From CAISIP01 sp031396205 (GTDB lineage Bacteria > Pseudomonadota > Gammaproteobacteria > Burkholderiales > Burkholderiaceae_C): a stretch of DNA of 64,000 nucleotides. How positions within the stretch are numbered: position 1 is the first letter of the stretch; each line of letters opens with the position of its first letter. The stretch lies in assembly GCA_031396205.1 (NCBI GenBank), contig JANNKH010000028.1, positions 1 to 64,000 of the forward strand, given 5' to 3'. The notes below the pieces were generated by a model, which did no database searches, was not told the DNA's origin, and worked only from the letters and a program-made list of their open reading frames with translations. The translations under genes were made by a program, and so were the position numbers. Shown here one piece after another: positions 36,389-45,727 of the stretch.

Positions 36389-37588
36389 TCAGCTGCTCAA
36401 GAAGACGCCGTCCCGCGCGACCACCCGACCCCGGCTGATGACGGTACGCTTCGGGCTGCGGCTGACGACTGCCTCGGCCACGCTCTCGGCCGGCAGGATC
36501 AGCAGGTTGGCCGGGCAGCCGACGTCCAGCCCGTATGGGGCGATTCCCAGCGCACGCGCGCCGGCCTGGCTGACAACGTCGAAAGCCGCCTCCAGGTCTT
36601 CGTCCTTGCTCCAGTCAAAGCGCAGCGCCAGCAACATCGCACGCTCGAGCATGTCGCCATTGCCCATCGGGCTCCAGGTATCGCGGATACCGTCCGAGCC
36701 AGAGCAGACATTGACGCCCCGTCCGCGCAGCATCGCCACCGGCGGCACGGTCACCTGCGGCGGTGCGCAGGTCATGATCGAAATCCGCAGCGCCGCCAGC
36801 CGGTCGGCCAGCGGCAACAGATCGGCCGCCGGGAAGGCTCCCAGCGCATAGGCGTGGCTGATCATCACCTGACCCTGCTGGCCATGGGCCTCGGTCATGT
36901 CGGCGATACGCTCGATCTCCCAGCGCCCGAGTTCGCCCAGGTCGTGCAGGTGCAGGTCGATGCCACGGTCGAACTTCAGCGCAAGGCGGAACACGGCTTC
37001 CAGGTGCCGGATCGGGTCGTTGTCAATGCCGGCCGGATCGATGCCGCCCACGACATCGAGACCGAGATCGAGCGACTGCTCCATCAGCTGCATGGTACCC
37101 GGGGCGGTCAGCATGCCGCCCTGCGGAAAGCTGACCAGTTGCAGGTCGATCAGGTCACGGTATTGCTCGCGCAGCGCCAGCATCGCCTCGACGTGCCGCA
37201 GGCCCCACACCGTCTGCGCATCCACATGGCTGCGGAAGTACAGCGAGCCCTGTGCGATGCAGTGCTCGATCAATGGACCTGCGCGCTCGGCAATGGGCAC
37301 CTGGAAGTCCTTCAACACGCCCTGTTCATTGGTGATGCGGTGGTTTCGCGTGGGCCCGGCGCTGTTGGGGCGCCACGGCGTGTTCCACAGGGTCTTGTCA
37401 AAATGCACATGGCTCTCGACCAGTGCCGGCAGCAGCAACTGTCCCGCGCCATCGTACAAGGTCGCCAGCGCGGAGCTGGCGCTACCTTGAGGCAGCCTCG
37501 CGGCAATGGCTGCGTGCTCGTCAAGCACGATATCCTGGGCCGGCCCGCCCATTGGGCGCACATTGCGGATGACCTGGGAATGGGTCAT
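36389..37588 (-). CDS. Cytosine-deaminase-like amidohydrolase
   Basis: A 399-residue amidohydrolase of the cytosine deaminase (CodA) type. Metal ligands are visible as ESHVHFDKT (HxH), DLHLHD, ISHAYALG and GSDGIRDTWSPMGNGDML, which is the CodA-type Asp motif. CodA has HCDE at the second site, with the catalytic Glu; here HLHD gives Asp in that place, so the substrate may differ from cytosine. It lies between a flavin-reductase-like gene and another amidohydrolase gene in one operon with an ABC importer, consistent with uptake and hydrolysis of an N-rich ring compound; that is inference. Confidence 0.85.
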   Translation of the reverse strand: MTHSQVIRNVRPMGGPAQDIVLDEHAAIAARLPQGSASSALATLYDGAGQLLLPALVESHVHFDKTLWNTPWRPNSAGPTRNHRITNEQGVLKDFQVPIAERAGPLIEHCIAQGSLYFRSHVDAQTVWGLRHVEAMLALREQYRDLIDLQLVSFPQGGMLTAPGTMQLMEQSLDLGLDVVGGIDPAGIDNDPIRHLEAVFRLALKFDRGIDLHLHDLGELGRWEIERIADMTEAHGQQGQVMISHAYALGAFPAADLLPLADRLAALRISIMTCAPPQVTVPPVAMLRGRGVNVCSGSDGIRDTWSPMGNGDMLERAMLLALRFDWSKDEDLEAAFDVVSQAGARALGIAPYGLDVGCPANLLILPAESVAEAVVSRSPKRTVISRGRVVARDGVFLSS

Positions 37589-37630
37589 GTCAGCTCTCCT
37601 GGTTTGGCGTCCCGGGCAAATCCCGGCGCC

Positions 37631-38266
37631 TCATTCGATCTCGTCGATCGGGTTCGACTCGACGCCAGCCGTCTGCGGGTCCATCGCGAAGCGGTCACGG
37701 GTGCGAACGTAGTAGCTGGCGCCGAACCGTGCCACCGGAAAATAGTGTTGCAGCTTCACCCGGTAGCGCTCGATATCGATCAGGTCCTCGCGCGCATGCA
37801 GCCACAGCACCTCGCCGATGAAGATATGCCGGCTGGCGGTCTCCAGCTTCTCTGCCAGCCGGCATTCGAATGCCACCGGCGCTTCAGTGATGCGGGGCGG
37901 CCGCACCGCGCGCGAGGGCGCGGTTGTGAGCCCGACCAGGTCGAGTTCGCTCTGGTCCGCCGGCACGGTTTCACCACAGCGGTGCATCTGCTCCGCCATG
38001 GCTTCGTCCGCTATATGCACCACGAACTGACCGCTGGCAAGGATGTTGGCCGAGGTGTGCTTGAGATGGTTGTCCTGCAGCTTGTTGACGCTGATCATCA
38101 GGATCGGCGGATCCTCGCCCATCATGTTGAACATGCTGAACGGCGCGGCGTTGACCACCCCATCGGCGTTTTGCGTCGTCACCAGCGCGATCGGCCGCGG
38201 CACGATCAGGCTGGCCATCAGCTTGTAGCGCTGGTAGGCGGTGATAGTGGAAAAATCAATCTGCAT
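37631..38266 (-). CDS. Flavin-reductase-like FMN-binding split-barrel protein
   Basis: A 211-residue protein of the flavin reductase/FMN-binding split-barrel family. The start YKLMASLIVPRPIALVTTQN and VNAAPFSMFNMMGEDPPILM are typical of the FMN-binding core; GEVLWLHAREDLID is the third strand region. Members either supply reduced flavin to a monooxygenase or bind FMN for unknown reactions. No monooxygenase gene is present in this cluster, so a partner must be encoded elsewhere or the protein acts alone. It sits between two amidohydrolase genes in the same direction. Confidence 0.85.
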   Translation of the reverse strand: MQIDFSTITAYQRYKLMASLIVPRPIALVTTQNADGVVNAAPFSMFNMMGEDPPILMISVNKLQDNHLKHTSANILASGQFVVHIADEAMAEQMHRCGETVPADQSELDLVGLTTAPSRAVRPPRITEAPVAFECRLAEKLETASRHIFIGEVLWLHAREDLIDIERYRVKLQHYFPVARFGASYYVRTRDRFAMDPQTAGVESNPIDEIE

Positions 38267-38334
38267 CGGGTGTGCCCTGGCGCCTTACGGCATGGAACGG
38301 TCTCATGGTGCCGTCACGGATAACAAGTGTTCCA

Positions 38335-39795
38335 TCAATAGTGCGAGCCCCGCCAGAGCGTGGCGGGGCTCGCCAGCAGGTGCTGCAACCCGGTACGTCC
38401 GAGCATGCGGTCGGTGGCGCGTTGCGCCTGTTCCATCACATCGGCCTCGTCGACGGTACGCACCTGGCCATCTTCCATCAATACCTGGCCGTTGACGATT
38501 GTGGTGCAGACGTCGGCCCCGTTTGCGAAGCAGGTCACGCGGTAGACCGGCATGTTGAGCGGCATCAGGTGCGGCTTGAACAGATCGACCAGGATGATGT
38601 CGGCTTTCTTGCCGGCTTCCAATGATCCGATCTCGTGTTCCATGCCCAGCGTGCGTGCGGCGTCGATGGTCACCATCTCCAGCACCTTGCCGTGCGGCAG
38701 CACGCCGGCATCACGGAAATGGCGCCGGTGGTAGTGCATGGCCTGGAACATGTGACGGAACATGTCGTAGCTACGGTCGGGTGCGATGCCATCCGAACCC
38801 AGCGCCACCGTGACGCCGGCATCGAGCAACTCGGGCACCGGGCAACGCCCGCGGATCGACATGATCGCGCTGGGGTTGTGCACGATGCGCGTGCCGGTAG
38901 CCACGCAGGCGGCGATGTCCCCGGCCGTCAGGTCGATCGAATGCGACATGAAGGATGCGTCGCCGAGCAGGCCGAGATGCTCGTGCGCGTACTGCAACGT
39001 GCCGGCACGGTGTCCGTCCTGCGTGAATGTCAGGCCATGCCGGCGCGCCAGATCCATGTACTGGCCCGCCTGCTGGTGGAACACGTCGGCAAATTCCAAC
39101 TGCTCGGGCGTGTGTTCGGGGTGGTAGACCGGCAGGGTCACGCAGATGTTCACCCGGCCGTCGGCGCGACCATGCTGGGTGCGGATGATCTCCTCGCAGC
39201 TCTCGTACATCTGCTCGAAGCCGACCTCCCGATCGACCCGCTGGTCGCCGTCCCACCTGGCGTAGACCATCGGCGCCGGCGGGCGTGACGGACCGACCGC
39301 CAGGACCGATCGGGTACCGGCCTGCGCAATCGCATCGCAGTGGCGTGCCGCGTAGCGCGGGTCGTCGACCCGCATGATGGTGTCGCCACCGCCGAACAGG
39401 CATACACCGGTGGTGGTGCCACAGCGCAGGCGCTCCAACGCCGCGAGCCGGGCCTCGGCATGCCAGAAGTCCTCGTCCGAACCCGTGGTGTAGATCGTCT
39501 CGCAGGCATTCGACCAGGCCTGCGCATCGCCACCGCCCATGGTCTTGAGCAGACCGTGGCCTGCGTGCGCGTGGCTGTCGATCAAGCCCGGCAGCACTGC
39601 CTTGCGGTAGGCATCGATCGACTTGACGGCGGTGTATCGCGCCTGCAGCTCCGCGGTGTTGCCGACGGCCACGATGCGGTCCGCGTTCACCGCGACCGCG
39701 CCATCTTCGATGACGCGGCGTGCGCCATCCATCGTGATGACGGTGCCGCGGACGATCAGCAGGTCGATGATTTCGGGGGTCGATGTCTCAGGCAT
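38335..39795 (-). CDS. Amidohydrolase (chlorohydrolase/guanine-deaminase type)
   Basis: A 486-residue metal-dependent hydrolase. The start at 39795 (MPETSTPEIIDLLIVRGTVI) overlaps the ATPase gene stop by 8 bases. The full metal set of the TrzN/SsnA/guanine-deaminase branch is visible: DSHAHAGHG (HxH), GHRAGT, SHSIDLTAGD and GSDGIAPDRSYDMF. Enzymes of this branch remove amino or chloro groups from N-heterocycles. It is the first enzyme gene after the ABC importer in the GntR-led operon. The actual substrate cannot be read from the sequence. Confidence 0.85.
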   Translation of the reverse strand: MPETSTPEIIDLLIVRGTVITMDGARRVIEDGAVAVNADRIVAVGNTAELQARYTAVKSIDAYRKAVLPGLIDSHAHAGHGLLKTMGGGDAQAWSNACETIYTTGSDEDFWHAEARLAALERLRCGTTTGVCLFGGGDTIMRVDDPRYAARHCDAIAQAGTRSVLAVGPSRPPAPMVYARWDGDQRVDREVGFEQMYESCEEIIRTQHGRADGRVNICVTLPVYHPEHTPEQLEFADVFHQQAGQYMDLARRHGLTFTQDGHRAGTLQYAHEHLGLLGDASFMSHSIDLTAGDIAACVATGTRIVHNPSAIMSIRGRCPVPELLDAGVTVALGSDGIAPDRSYDMFRHMFQAMHYHRRHFRDAGVLPHGKVLEMVTIDAARTLGMEHEIGSLEAGKKADIILVDLFKPHLMPLNMPVYRVTCFANGADVCTTIVNGQVLMEDGQVRTVDEADVMEQAQRATDRMLGRTGLQHLLASPATLWRGSHY

Positions 39796-40957
39796 GGGCA
39801 GCAACAGTTGAATGGTGGAATGGCACCGGAATGCGGCGCTCCTGCACCGCATGGCAGGCGATCCGTGCGTCGTCCTCCTGCGCCTGCAGCTGCGGGTTCT
39901 CGCTGCGGCAACGCTCGTTGGCATGCGGGCACCGTGGGTGGAAGGTGCAGCCGCAAGGCGGGTTGAGCGGACTCGGAATCTCGCCGGTGATCGGCGACTT
40001 GTCGCGCCCGCGCGCGTCGAGCTGGGGCAAGGCTGCCAGCAGCAACTGGGTGTACGGATGCTTGGGCGCCTCGAACAAGGTCCGTGTGGGCGCGACCTCG
40101 ACCAGGCGCCCAAGATACATCACGCCGACGTCGTGCGACACATAATTGATCACCGCCAGGTTGTGGCTGATGAACAGGCAGGTCAGGCCGAGCTGTTGTT
40201 GCAGCTGGCGCAGCAAGTTCAGGATCTGCGCCTGCACCGAGACGTCCAGCGCCGAGGTCGGCTCGTCGCAGACCAGGAAACTTGGATTGCCGGCCAGCGC
40301 CCGCGCAATCGATACCCGCTGGCGCTGGCCACCCGAGAATTCGTGCGGAAACTTCAGCGCATCGGCCGGCGCCAGGCCGACCTGGCGCAACAACTCAAGC
40401 ACCCCCGGCCTGACCAGCGACTCGGGCAGCAGCTTCTGGAACCGGATCGGCTCTGCGATCGCCGTGCCGACGCGGTAACGCGGGTTCAGCGAGGCATAGG
40501 GATCCTGGAAGATCATCTGCACTCGGTGGCCCTTGTGCGCCGCATCGGCAAAGCGCGTGCTGCCGGAGGTGGGCTTGTCCAGACCGGCGACCAGGCGCGC
40601 CAGTGTCGACTTGCCGCAGCCTGATTCCCCGACCAGGCTGAAGGTTTCGCCGCGCCGGATCGAGAAACCCACGCCGTCGACCGCCTTGATCACCGGCTGC
40701 GGGCCACCCAGCGCACCGCGGAACAGGCCGGAGCCGACCGGGAAATGGCGGGTGAGGTCCTGCACTTCCAGGCTCACCGCCGCGCCGGCCTGCGCCACGA
40801 TGCGCGGTCCGGTGCCAGGAGCATTCGCAGCCGCTATGGCGCTCGGCGCGGGCCCAAGCCTGGTCGCAGCGTGTTCTTGCAGCATCGCGTTCATCAGGCA
40901 TGCTCCATGCTGCGCATTGCGCAATTCGCCCTTGGGAACGGCCCTGCGGTGTCTCAT
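39788..40957 (-). CDS. Dipeptide/oligopeptide-type ABC transporter ATPase (DppF/OppF-like)
   Basis: A 389-residue ATPase with Walker A GESGCGKST, signature FSGGQRQR and Walker B FLVCDEPTSAL, plus the C-terminal oligopeptide extension with the Cys-rich iron-sulphur type segment (CTFHPRCPHANERC). It powers the importer with the partner ATPase encoded at 40954-41955. ATG 40957 overlaps that gene's stop (ATGA), but the first 21 residues (MRHRRAVPKGELRNAQ...) are a copy of the junction repeat. The native start may be ATG 40894 (MNAMLQEHAATR). Confidence 0.9.
   Translation of the reverse strand: MRHRRAVPKGELRNAQHGACLMNAMLQEHAATRLGPAPSAIAAANAPGTGPRIVAQAGAAVSLEVQDLTRHFPVGSGLFRGALGGPQPVIKAVDGVGFSIRRGETFSLVGESGCGKSTLARLVAGLDKPTSGSTRFADAAHKGHRVQMIFQDPYASLNPRYRVGTAIAEPIRFQKLLPESLVRPGVLELLRQVGLAPADALKFPHEFSGGQRQRVSIARALAGNPSFLVCDEPTSALDVSVQAQILNLLRQLQQQLGLTCLFISHNLAVINYVSHDVGVMYLGRLVEVAPTRTLFEAPKHPYTQLLLAALPQLDARGRDKSPITGEIPSPLNPPCGCTFHPRCPHANERCRSENPQLQAQEDDARIACHAVQERRIPVPFHHSTVAAHA
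40895..40957 (-). repeat. Junction repeat copy B, in frame at the start of the DppF-like gene
   Basis: ATGAGACACCGCAGGGCCG at 40957 resembles ATGAGACGCCGGGCCG of copy A at 736, with the shared CCCAAGG and TGCGCAGC blocks following. The upstream stop overlaps the ATG in both cases. Here the frame stays open into the ATPase. Confidence 0.55.
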
Positions 40958-41955
40958 GCCGCCACCTCTTCACCCTGACGGGTCTCGGTCGCGAGCCAGC
41001 AGGCCACGTCGTGGCGCGCGGTGCGGGCGGTGATCGCGGGACTTTGTTCGCGACAGCGGTCCATCGCGCTGGGGCAGCGCGGATTGAACGCACAACCCAG
41101 CGGGCGCGCATTGAGCCGGGGCATCGCGCCGTCGATCTGCGACAGCGGCCCGGTGATCGGCTTGAGCGAGGGAATAGCGCCCATCAGGCCGCGGGTATAA
41201 GGATGCACAGGGTTGCGGATCACGTCCTCCACCGGCCCGATCTCGACGATGCGACCGGCATACATTACTGCCACCCGGTCGGCGGTCTCGGCGATCACGC
41301 CCATGTCGTGCGTGACCAGCAGCATGGCGGTGCCCTTGTCACGGCACAAGCTGCGCAGCAGTTGCAGCACCTGGGCCTGGATCGACACATCGAGCGCCGT
41401 GGTGGGCTCGTCTGCGACGACCAGCTGGGGCTCGGCGCACAGTGCCAGTGCTATCACGATGCGCTGGCGCATGCCACCCGAGAACTGGTGCGGGTAGGAG
41501 TCGAAGCGCGCCTCAGGAGCGGGGATGCCGACCGCGCGCATCAGACCGAGCGCGCGCTGCACGGCTTCGTCATGCGTCACCGGCAGATGGGTCAGGATGG
41601 TCTCGACCAGTTGGTCGCCGATCTGCAGCAGCGGGTTCAGGCTCATCAGCGGATCCTGGAAGATCGCGCCGATCTCCTTGCCGCGGATCTTGCGCATCTC
41701 GCGTTGCGACAGCGTATCGAGGCGGCGTTCACCGAGCCGGATTGCGCCGGCCGCGACGCGCCCGGGCGGGTCCAGCAGACCCAGGATGGCCATCCCGGTG
41801 AGCGATTTGCCGGCGCCCGATTCACCGACGAAGCCGAGTATTTCGCCTGGGGCGATTGAAAAGGCGATGTTGTCCAGTGCCAGCAGCGTGCCGCGGCGGG
41901 TCGGAATCTCGACCCGCAGGCCGTCGACCGTCAGGACAGGAGCAGTGTTCGTCAT
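40954..41955 (-). CDS. Dipeptide/oligopeptide-type ABC transporter ATPase (DppD/OppD-like)
   Basis: A 333-residue ATPase with Walker A GESGAGKSL, signature FSGGMRQR, Walker B LVVADEPTTAL and the H-loop VTHDMG, followed by the Cys-containing C-terminal domain (CAFNPRCPSAMDRC). It pairs with the second ATPase to energise import. Its stop overlaps the next ATG. Order permease-permease-ATPase-ATPase after a binding protein is the standard Dpp/Opp layout. The ligand is not evident and, given the neighbouring hydrolases, may not be a peptide. Confidence 0.92.
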   Translation of the reverse strand: MTNTAPVLTVDGLRVEIPTRRGTLLALDNIAFSIAPGEILGFVGESGAGKSLTGMAILGLLDPPGRVAAGAIRLGERRLDTLSQREMRKIRGKEIGAIFQDPLMSLNPLLQIGDQLVETILTHLPVTHDEAVQRALGLMRAVGIPAPEARFDSYPHQFSGGMRQRIVIALALCAEPQLVVADEPTTALDVSIQAQVLQLLRSLCRDKGTAMLLVTHDMGVIAETADRVAVMYAGRIVEIGPVEDVIRNPVHPYTRGLMGAIPSLKPITGPLSQIDGAMPRLNARPLGCAFNPRCPSAMDRCREQSPAITARTARHDVACWLATETRQGEEVAA

Positions 41956-41965
41956 CGTCGCGCTC

Positions 41966-42913
41966 TCATTTCAGCTTGGGGTTGAACACGTCGCGCAGCC
42001 AATCGCCGAGCAGGTTGATCGCCAGCACCAGCACGATCAGCAACACCCCCGGCATCACCGTAACCCACCACTCGCCGGAGAACAGCACCTCGTTGCCGAT
42101 GCGGATCAGCGTGCCCAGCGACGGCGACGTGGGCGGCACACCCAGTCCCAGGAAACTGAGTGTGGCCTCGGTCAGGATGCCCAGGCCCAGTGACAAAGTC
42201 GCGATCACCAGCACCGGTCCCAGCACATTGGGCAGCACATGCTTGAACAGGATGCGCAACGGGCCCATGCCGATCAGCTTGGCCGCATGCACATAGTCCT
42301 TGGACTTCTCGACCAGCGTCGCGCCGCGGACCGTACGCGCGTACTGGACCCAGGTCGAGATGCCGATCGCGAAGATGACCACGAACAGCGCGAGCTTTTC
42401 ATGCACTTCACGCGGCAAGGCAGCGCGCGACAGGCCGTCGATCAGCAGCGCGACCAGGATGGTTGGAAAGCTCAGCTGCATGTCGGCCAGGCGCATGATG
42501 GCGTTGTCGATGCGCCCGCCCGCATAGCCGCTGACCAGGCCCAACGTGACACCCACCACCAACGCAAACACGGTGGCGCTGAAGCTCACCATCAGCGAGA
42601 TGCGCAGGCCGTACATCAGCACCGACAGCAGGTCGCGGCCCTGGCCGTCGGTGCCCAGCGGAAAGCGCATCTGCCCGTCGGCCAGCCACACCGGTGGCAG
42701 GCGGGCGTTGGTGAGTTCGAGCACCATGGGATCGAACGGATTTTGCGGCGCCAGAACAGGCGCAAACAGCGCGATCAGCACGAACAGCAGCAGCACCGCA
42801 AACGACACCATGGCTGTGGGCGTGCGCCGGAAGCTATAGTAGAAGTCGCTGTCGGCGAATCGGTCCCAGGTTGTCGGCGCAGCGGATTGCGGCGGGGATG
42901 CGGTGGTGTTCAT
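41966..42913 (-). CDS. Dipeptide-type ABC transporter permease (DppC-like)
   Basis: A 315-residue inner-membrane permease with about six helices. An N-terminal OppC-type segment (TPTAMVSFAVLLLFVLIALF) precedes the core, and the coupling (EAA) loop is seen as YVHAAKLIGMGPLRILFKHV. It starts one base after the stop of the second junction mini-ORF. It heterodimerises with the DppB-like protein encoded at 43030-43995. Confidence 0.92.
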   Translation of the reverse strand: MNTTASPPQSAAPTTWDRFADSDFYYSFRRTPTAMVSFAVLLLFVLIALFAPVLAPQNPFDPMVLELTNARLPPVWLADGQMRFPLGTDGQGRDLLSVLMYGLRISLMVSFSATVFALVVGVTLGLVSGYAGGRIDNAIMRLADMQLSFPTILVALLIDGLSRAALPREVHEKLALFVVIFAIGISTWVQYARTVRGATLVEKSKDYVHAAKLIGMGPLRILFKHVLPNVLGPVLVIATLSLGLGILTEATLSFLGLGVPPTSPSLGTLIRIGNEVLFSGEWWVTVMPGVLLIVLVLAINLLGDWLRDVFNPKLK

Positions 42914-42914
42914 G

Positions 42915-43033
42915 TCAGTACCGCCCGGCCGTTCCGAAGGTACTGAGCGCCCCCTCGGGGGGCAGCGAACGAAGTGAGCGTGGGGGTGGTTTCATGTTGC
43001 TTGCTCGTGGTGGTGGGTGCGGCGCTTCTTCAT
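42915..43033 (-). repeat. Junction repeat copy D: two chained mini-ORFs between dppB- and dppC-like genes
   Basis: ATG 43033 overlaps the dppB stop and encodes MKKRRTHHHEQAT; its TGA overlaps a second ATG at 42995 that encodes MKPPPRSLRSLPPEGA...TAGRY; its TGA at 42915 stands one base before the dppC ATG. The centre forms a strong C/G hairpin (GCGCCCCCTCGGGGGGC). The chain bridges about 116 bases so that ribosomes could pass from one gene to the next. Confidence 0.6.
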
Positions 43034-43995
43034 GCCAGCCGCACGCGGGGATCGACACGGAAATACAACAGGTCGACGACGGTATTGATGACCACGAATA
43101 CCAGCGCGATCAGCATCAGATAGGCGGCGATGACCGGGATATCGCCAAAGGTGATGGCCTGGATGATCAAAAGGCCCATGCCAGGCCACTGGAACACGGT
43201 CTCGGTGATGATCGAGAACGCGATCAGCGCGCCCAGCTGCAGGCCGGCCACGGTGATCACCGGGATCAGCGTGTTTTTCAGCGCATGGTGGAAATGGATG
43301 GACCGGTCCGCGATACCGCGTGCGCGGGCAAACTTGATGTAGTCGGTGCGCAGCACCTCCAGCATCTCGGAACGCACCAGACGCATGAACAGCGTGAGCT
43401 GAAACAGCGCCAAGGTGATCGACGGCATGATCAGCGACTTGAGGCCGTTTGCGGTCAGCAGGCCGGTGCTCCAGTCGCCGATGCGCACGACGTCCCCACG
43501 GCCGAATGCCGGCAACCAGTTGAGTTCCACCGAGAAGATCAGGATCAGGATGATGCCGGTCAAAAAGGACGGCACCGAGACGCCGATCAGCGACACAACC
43601 TGCATGGTATGGGCCAGCCATGAGTTGCGCCGGATGCCTGCGTACACCCCCATCGGAATGCCCAGGCCCAGGGCCAGCAGCGCGGCGCACAGACTGAGCT
43701 CCAACGTGGCCGGCACCCGCGACGCCAGCAACTGCCCGACGGGTTCGAGGTTGCGGTAGGAAATGCCGAATTCGCCCTGCACCGCCAGACCCAGATACTT
43801 GAAGAAGCGCCAAACCAGTGGCTGGTCCAGCCCCAAGGCGGTACGCATGGCCTGTTGCTGTTCCAGCGTCGCCCTCTCGCCCAGCAGGTTGTTGACGGGA
43901 TCACCGATGTAATTGAACAACAGGAACGAGATGAACGACACGCCGATCATCACGAGCAGGCCGTTCCAGAGACGGGTGGACAGGAAGCGCAGCAT
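43030..43995 (-). CDS. Dipeptide-type ABC transporter permease (DppB-like)
   Basis: A 321-residue permease. The start at 43995 (MLRFLSTRLWNGLLVMIGVS) gives the usual DppB N-terminus. Six helices and the coupling loop (YIKFARARGIADRSIHFHHA) are present, ending in YFRVDPRVRLA, the typical DppB end. It follows the binding-protein gene and leads into junction repeat D. Confidence 0.92.
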   Translation of the reverse strand: MLRFLSTRLWNGLLVMIGVSFISFLLFNYIGDPVNNLLGERATLEQQQAMRTALGLDQPLVWRFFKYLGLAVQGEFGISYRNLEPVGQLLASRVPATLELSLCAALLALGLGIPMGVYAGIRRNSWLAHTMQVVSLIGVSVPSFLTGIILILIFSVELNWLPAFGRGDVVRIGDWSTGLLTANGLKSLIMPSITLALFQLTLFMRLVRSEMLEVLRTDYIKFARARGIADRSIHFHHALKNTLIPVITVAGLQLGALIAFSIITETVFQWPGMGLLIIQAITFGDIPVIAAYLMLIALVFVVINTVVDLLYFRVDPRVRLA

Positions 43996-44069
43996 GGATA
44001 GGTTCCGGTTGGTTTGGGCCAGCGCGCGCCAGGGCACGCGCCGCCAACGTCAGCAGCGGGAGGTCGGTC

Positions 44070-45647
44070 TCAGGGCATGGAAACCAGGCGCAGGCGCATC
44101 TGGTTGTCCGCGCTCTGGCGCAGCTCGACACCCTTTTTCGCGGCCCAGGTGATGGGCTGCTGATGCAGCGGCAGGTAGACCATGTCGTTGCGGATGATCG
44201 TCACTGCCTCGCCGATCAGGGCGGTGCGCTTGGCCGGGTCCAGTTCGGACGAAATCTTCGGGAACAGCGCATCGAGCGCCGGATTGGTATAGCCACCGGT
44301 ATTCAGGCCGCCCATGGTCTTGCTACGCGTGGCCGTGGTGTCGGTGAGCAGTGCATACGAATCGACCATCGGCAGTCCGGCGTGTCCGATCATGTACAGC
44401 GACACGTCCTGCGTGTTCAGGCGCACGCTCCATTTCGCGACCGGCTCGAACTGCGGCGTGATCTTGATGCCGACCCGGCCCAGCATCGAGATTACTGCCA
44501 GGCAGATCTGCTCGTCGTACACGTACCGGTTGTTCGGGCATTGCATTCCGACCGTGAAGCCGTTCGGGTAGCCGGCTTCCGCCAGCAGCTTCTTGGACGC
44601 CTCCGGATCAAACGGCAGCACGCGGTTGTTCAGTCCCTGGGGCGCGCCGTTGAGGATGGGCGACAGGACCATGCCAGCGGGCCACGACACGCCACGCATC
44701 ACCGAACGCTTGATCGCCTCGACGTCGATCGCCTGGTACAGCGCCTTGCGCACGCGCAGGTCCTTGAACGGGTTCTTGCCCTTGACATCGGAGTACAGCA
44801 ACTCGTCGCGGAACTGGTCCATGCCAAAGAAAATGGTGCGCAGTTCCGGCCCTTGCACGACGCTGAAGGAGCCAGAGCTGTTGATGCGCGGCACGTCCTG
44901 CAATGGCACGCTGATGGTGGCGTCGAGTGCGCCCGACAACAGCGACGCGGTGCGGGTCGCGTCGGACTGGATCGGCGTGAACACCACCTCGGTCAGGTTG
45001 TGCCTGGGCTTGTCCCACCAGGTCGGATTGGCCGCCAGCACGGTCTTCACGTCGACCTCGCGTGACTTGAGCATGAACGGGCCGGTGCCATTGGTATTGC
45101 GGTTGGCGAAGTTCTCCTTTTTCTGCTGCAGATCGCTGGCTTCGGCGGAATTGTTGGCCTCGCTCCAGGCCTTGCTCATGACGGTGAAGCTCATCAGGTT
45201 GTTGAGCAACAACGGGAACGGTGCCTTGGTTTCCACATCCACGGTGAAAGCATCGACCTTGCGCATCTCCTTGATGCCGCCCAGGTCGAGCTTGGTGATC
45301 GAGCCTGGACTCTGTACCCGGCTCCAGCTGAACACGACGTCATCGGCGGTGAACGGTTCACCGTTGTGGAACTTGACACCCTGGCGCAGCTTGAAGCGCC
45401 ACACGGTGGGGCTGACGGCGGACCAGGACTCGGCCAGTGCCGGTTCGACCTTCAGCTGTTCGTTGAAGCGCGCCAGGCCTTCGTAGATATTGCTCATGAA
45501 CGCAGTCGTGAACGAATTGTTGGTCGAATACGGGTCCATCGACAAGGCGTCTGCCGAGGCGGTCCAGGTAAATGTCTTGGCCTGCAAGGAGCCGGCTCCG
45601 AAGGTGACGGACAGCGCCAGACCGAGCGCCAATAGGTGTTTTTTCAT
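44070..45647 (-). CDS. Periplasmic substrate-binding protein of the ABC importer (family 5)
   Basis: A 525-residue solute-binding protein. The start at 45647 follows AGGAG; the signal peptide is MKKHLLALGLALSVTFGAGSLQA. Family 5 landmarks are present: DPYSTNNSFTTAF, VWRFKLRQGVKFHNGEPFTA and the FHPLH-like end YLPLHQQPITW. It would deliver ligand to the DppBC-like permeases. Family 5 proteins bind peptides but also nickel, opines and heterocycles, so ligand identity is open. It is encoded just after the GntR regulator, so it should be among the most expressed genes of the operon. Confidence 0.92.
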   Translation of the reverse strand: MKKHLLALGLALSVTFGAGSLQAKTFTWTASADALSMDPYSTNNSFTTAFMSNIYEGLARFNEQLKVEPALAESWSAVSPTVWRFKLRQGVKFHNGEPFTADDVVFSWSRVQSPGSITKLDLGGIKEMRKVDAFTVDVETKAPFPLLLNNLMSFTVMSKAWSEANNSAEASDLQQKKENFANRNTNGTGPFMLKSREVDVKTVLAANPTWWDKPRHNLTEVVFTPIQSDATRTASLLSGALDATISVPLQDVPRINSSGSFSVVQGPELRTIFFGMDQFRDELLYSDVKGKNPFKDLRVRKALYQAIDVEAIKRSVMRGVSWPAGMVLSPILNGAPQGLNNRVLPFDPEASKKLLAEAGYPNGFTVGMQCPNNRYVYDEQICLAVISMLGRVGIKITPQFEPVAKWSVRLNTQDVSLYMIGHAGLPMVDSYALLTDTTATRSKTMGGLNTGGYTNPALDALFPKISSELDPAKRTALIGEAVTIIRNDMVYLPLHQQPITWAAKKGVELRQSADNQMRLRLVSMP

Positions 45648-45727
45648 GCGATCACTCCTGGTGGTTGTGGTGGTGGTAAGAAAGGGAAGAAGCATTGGGT
45701 TGCGCCGGCTGTCGGTTGCACGCAATC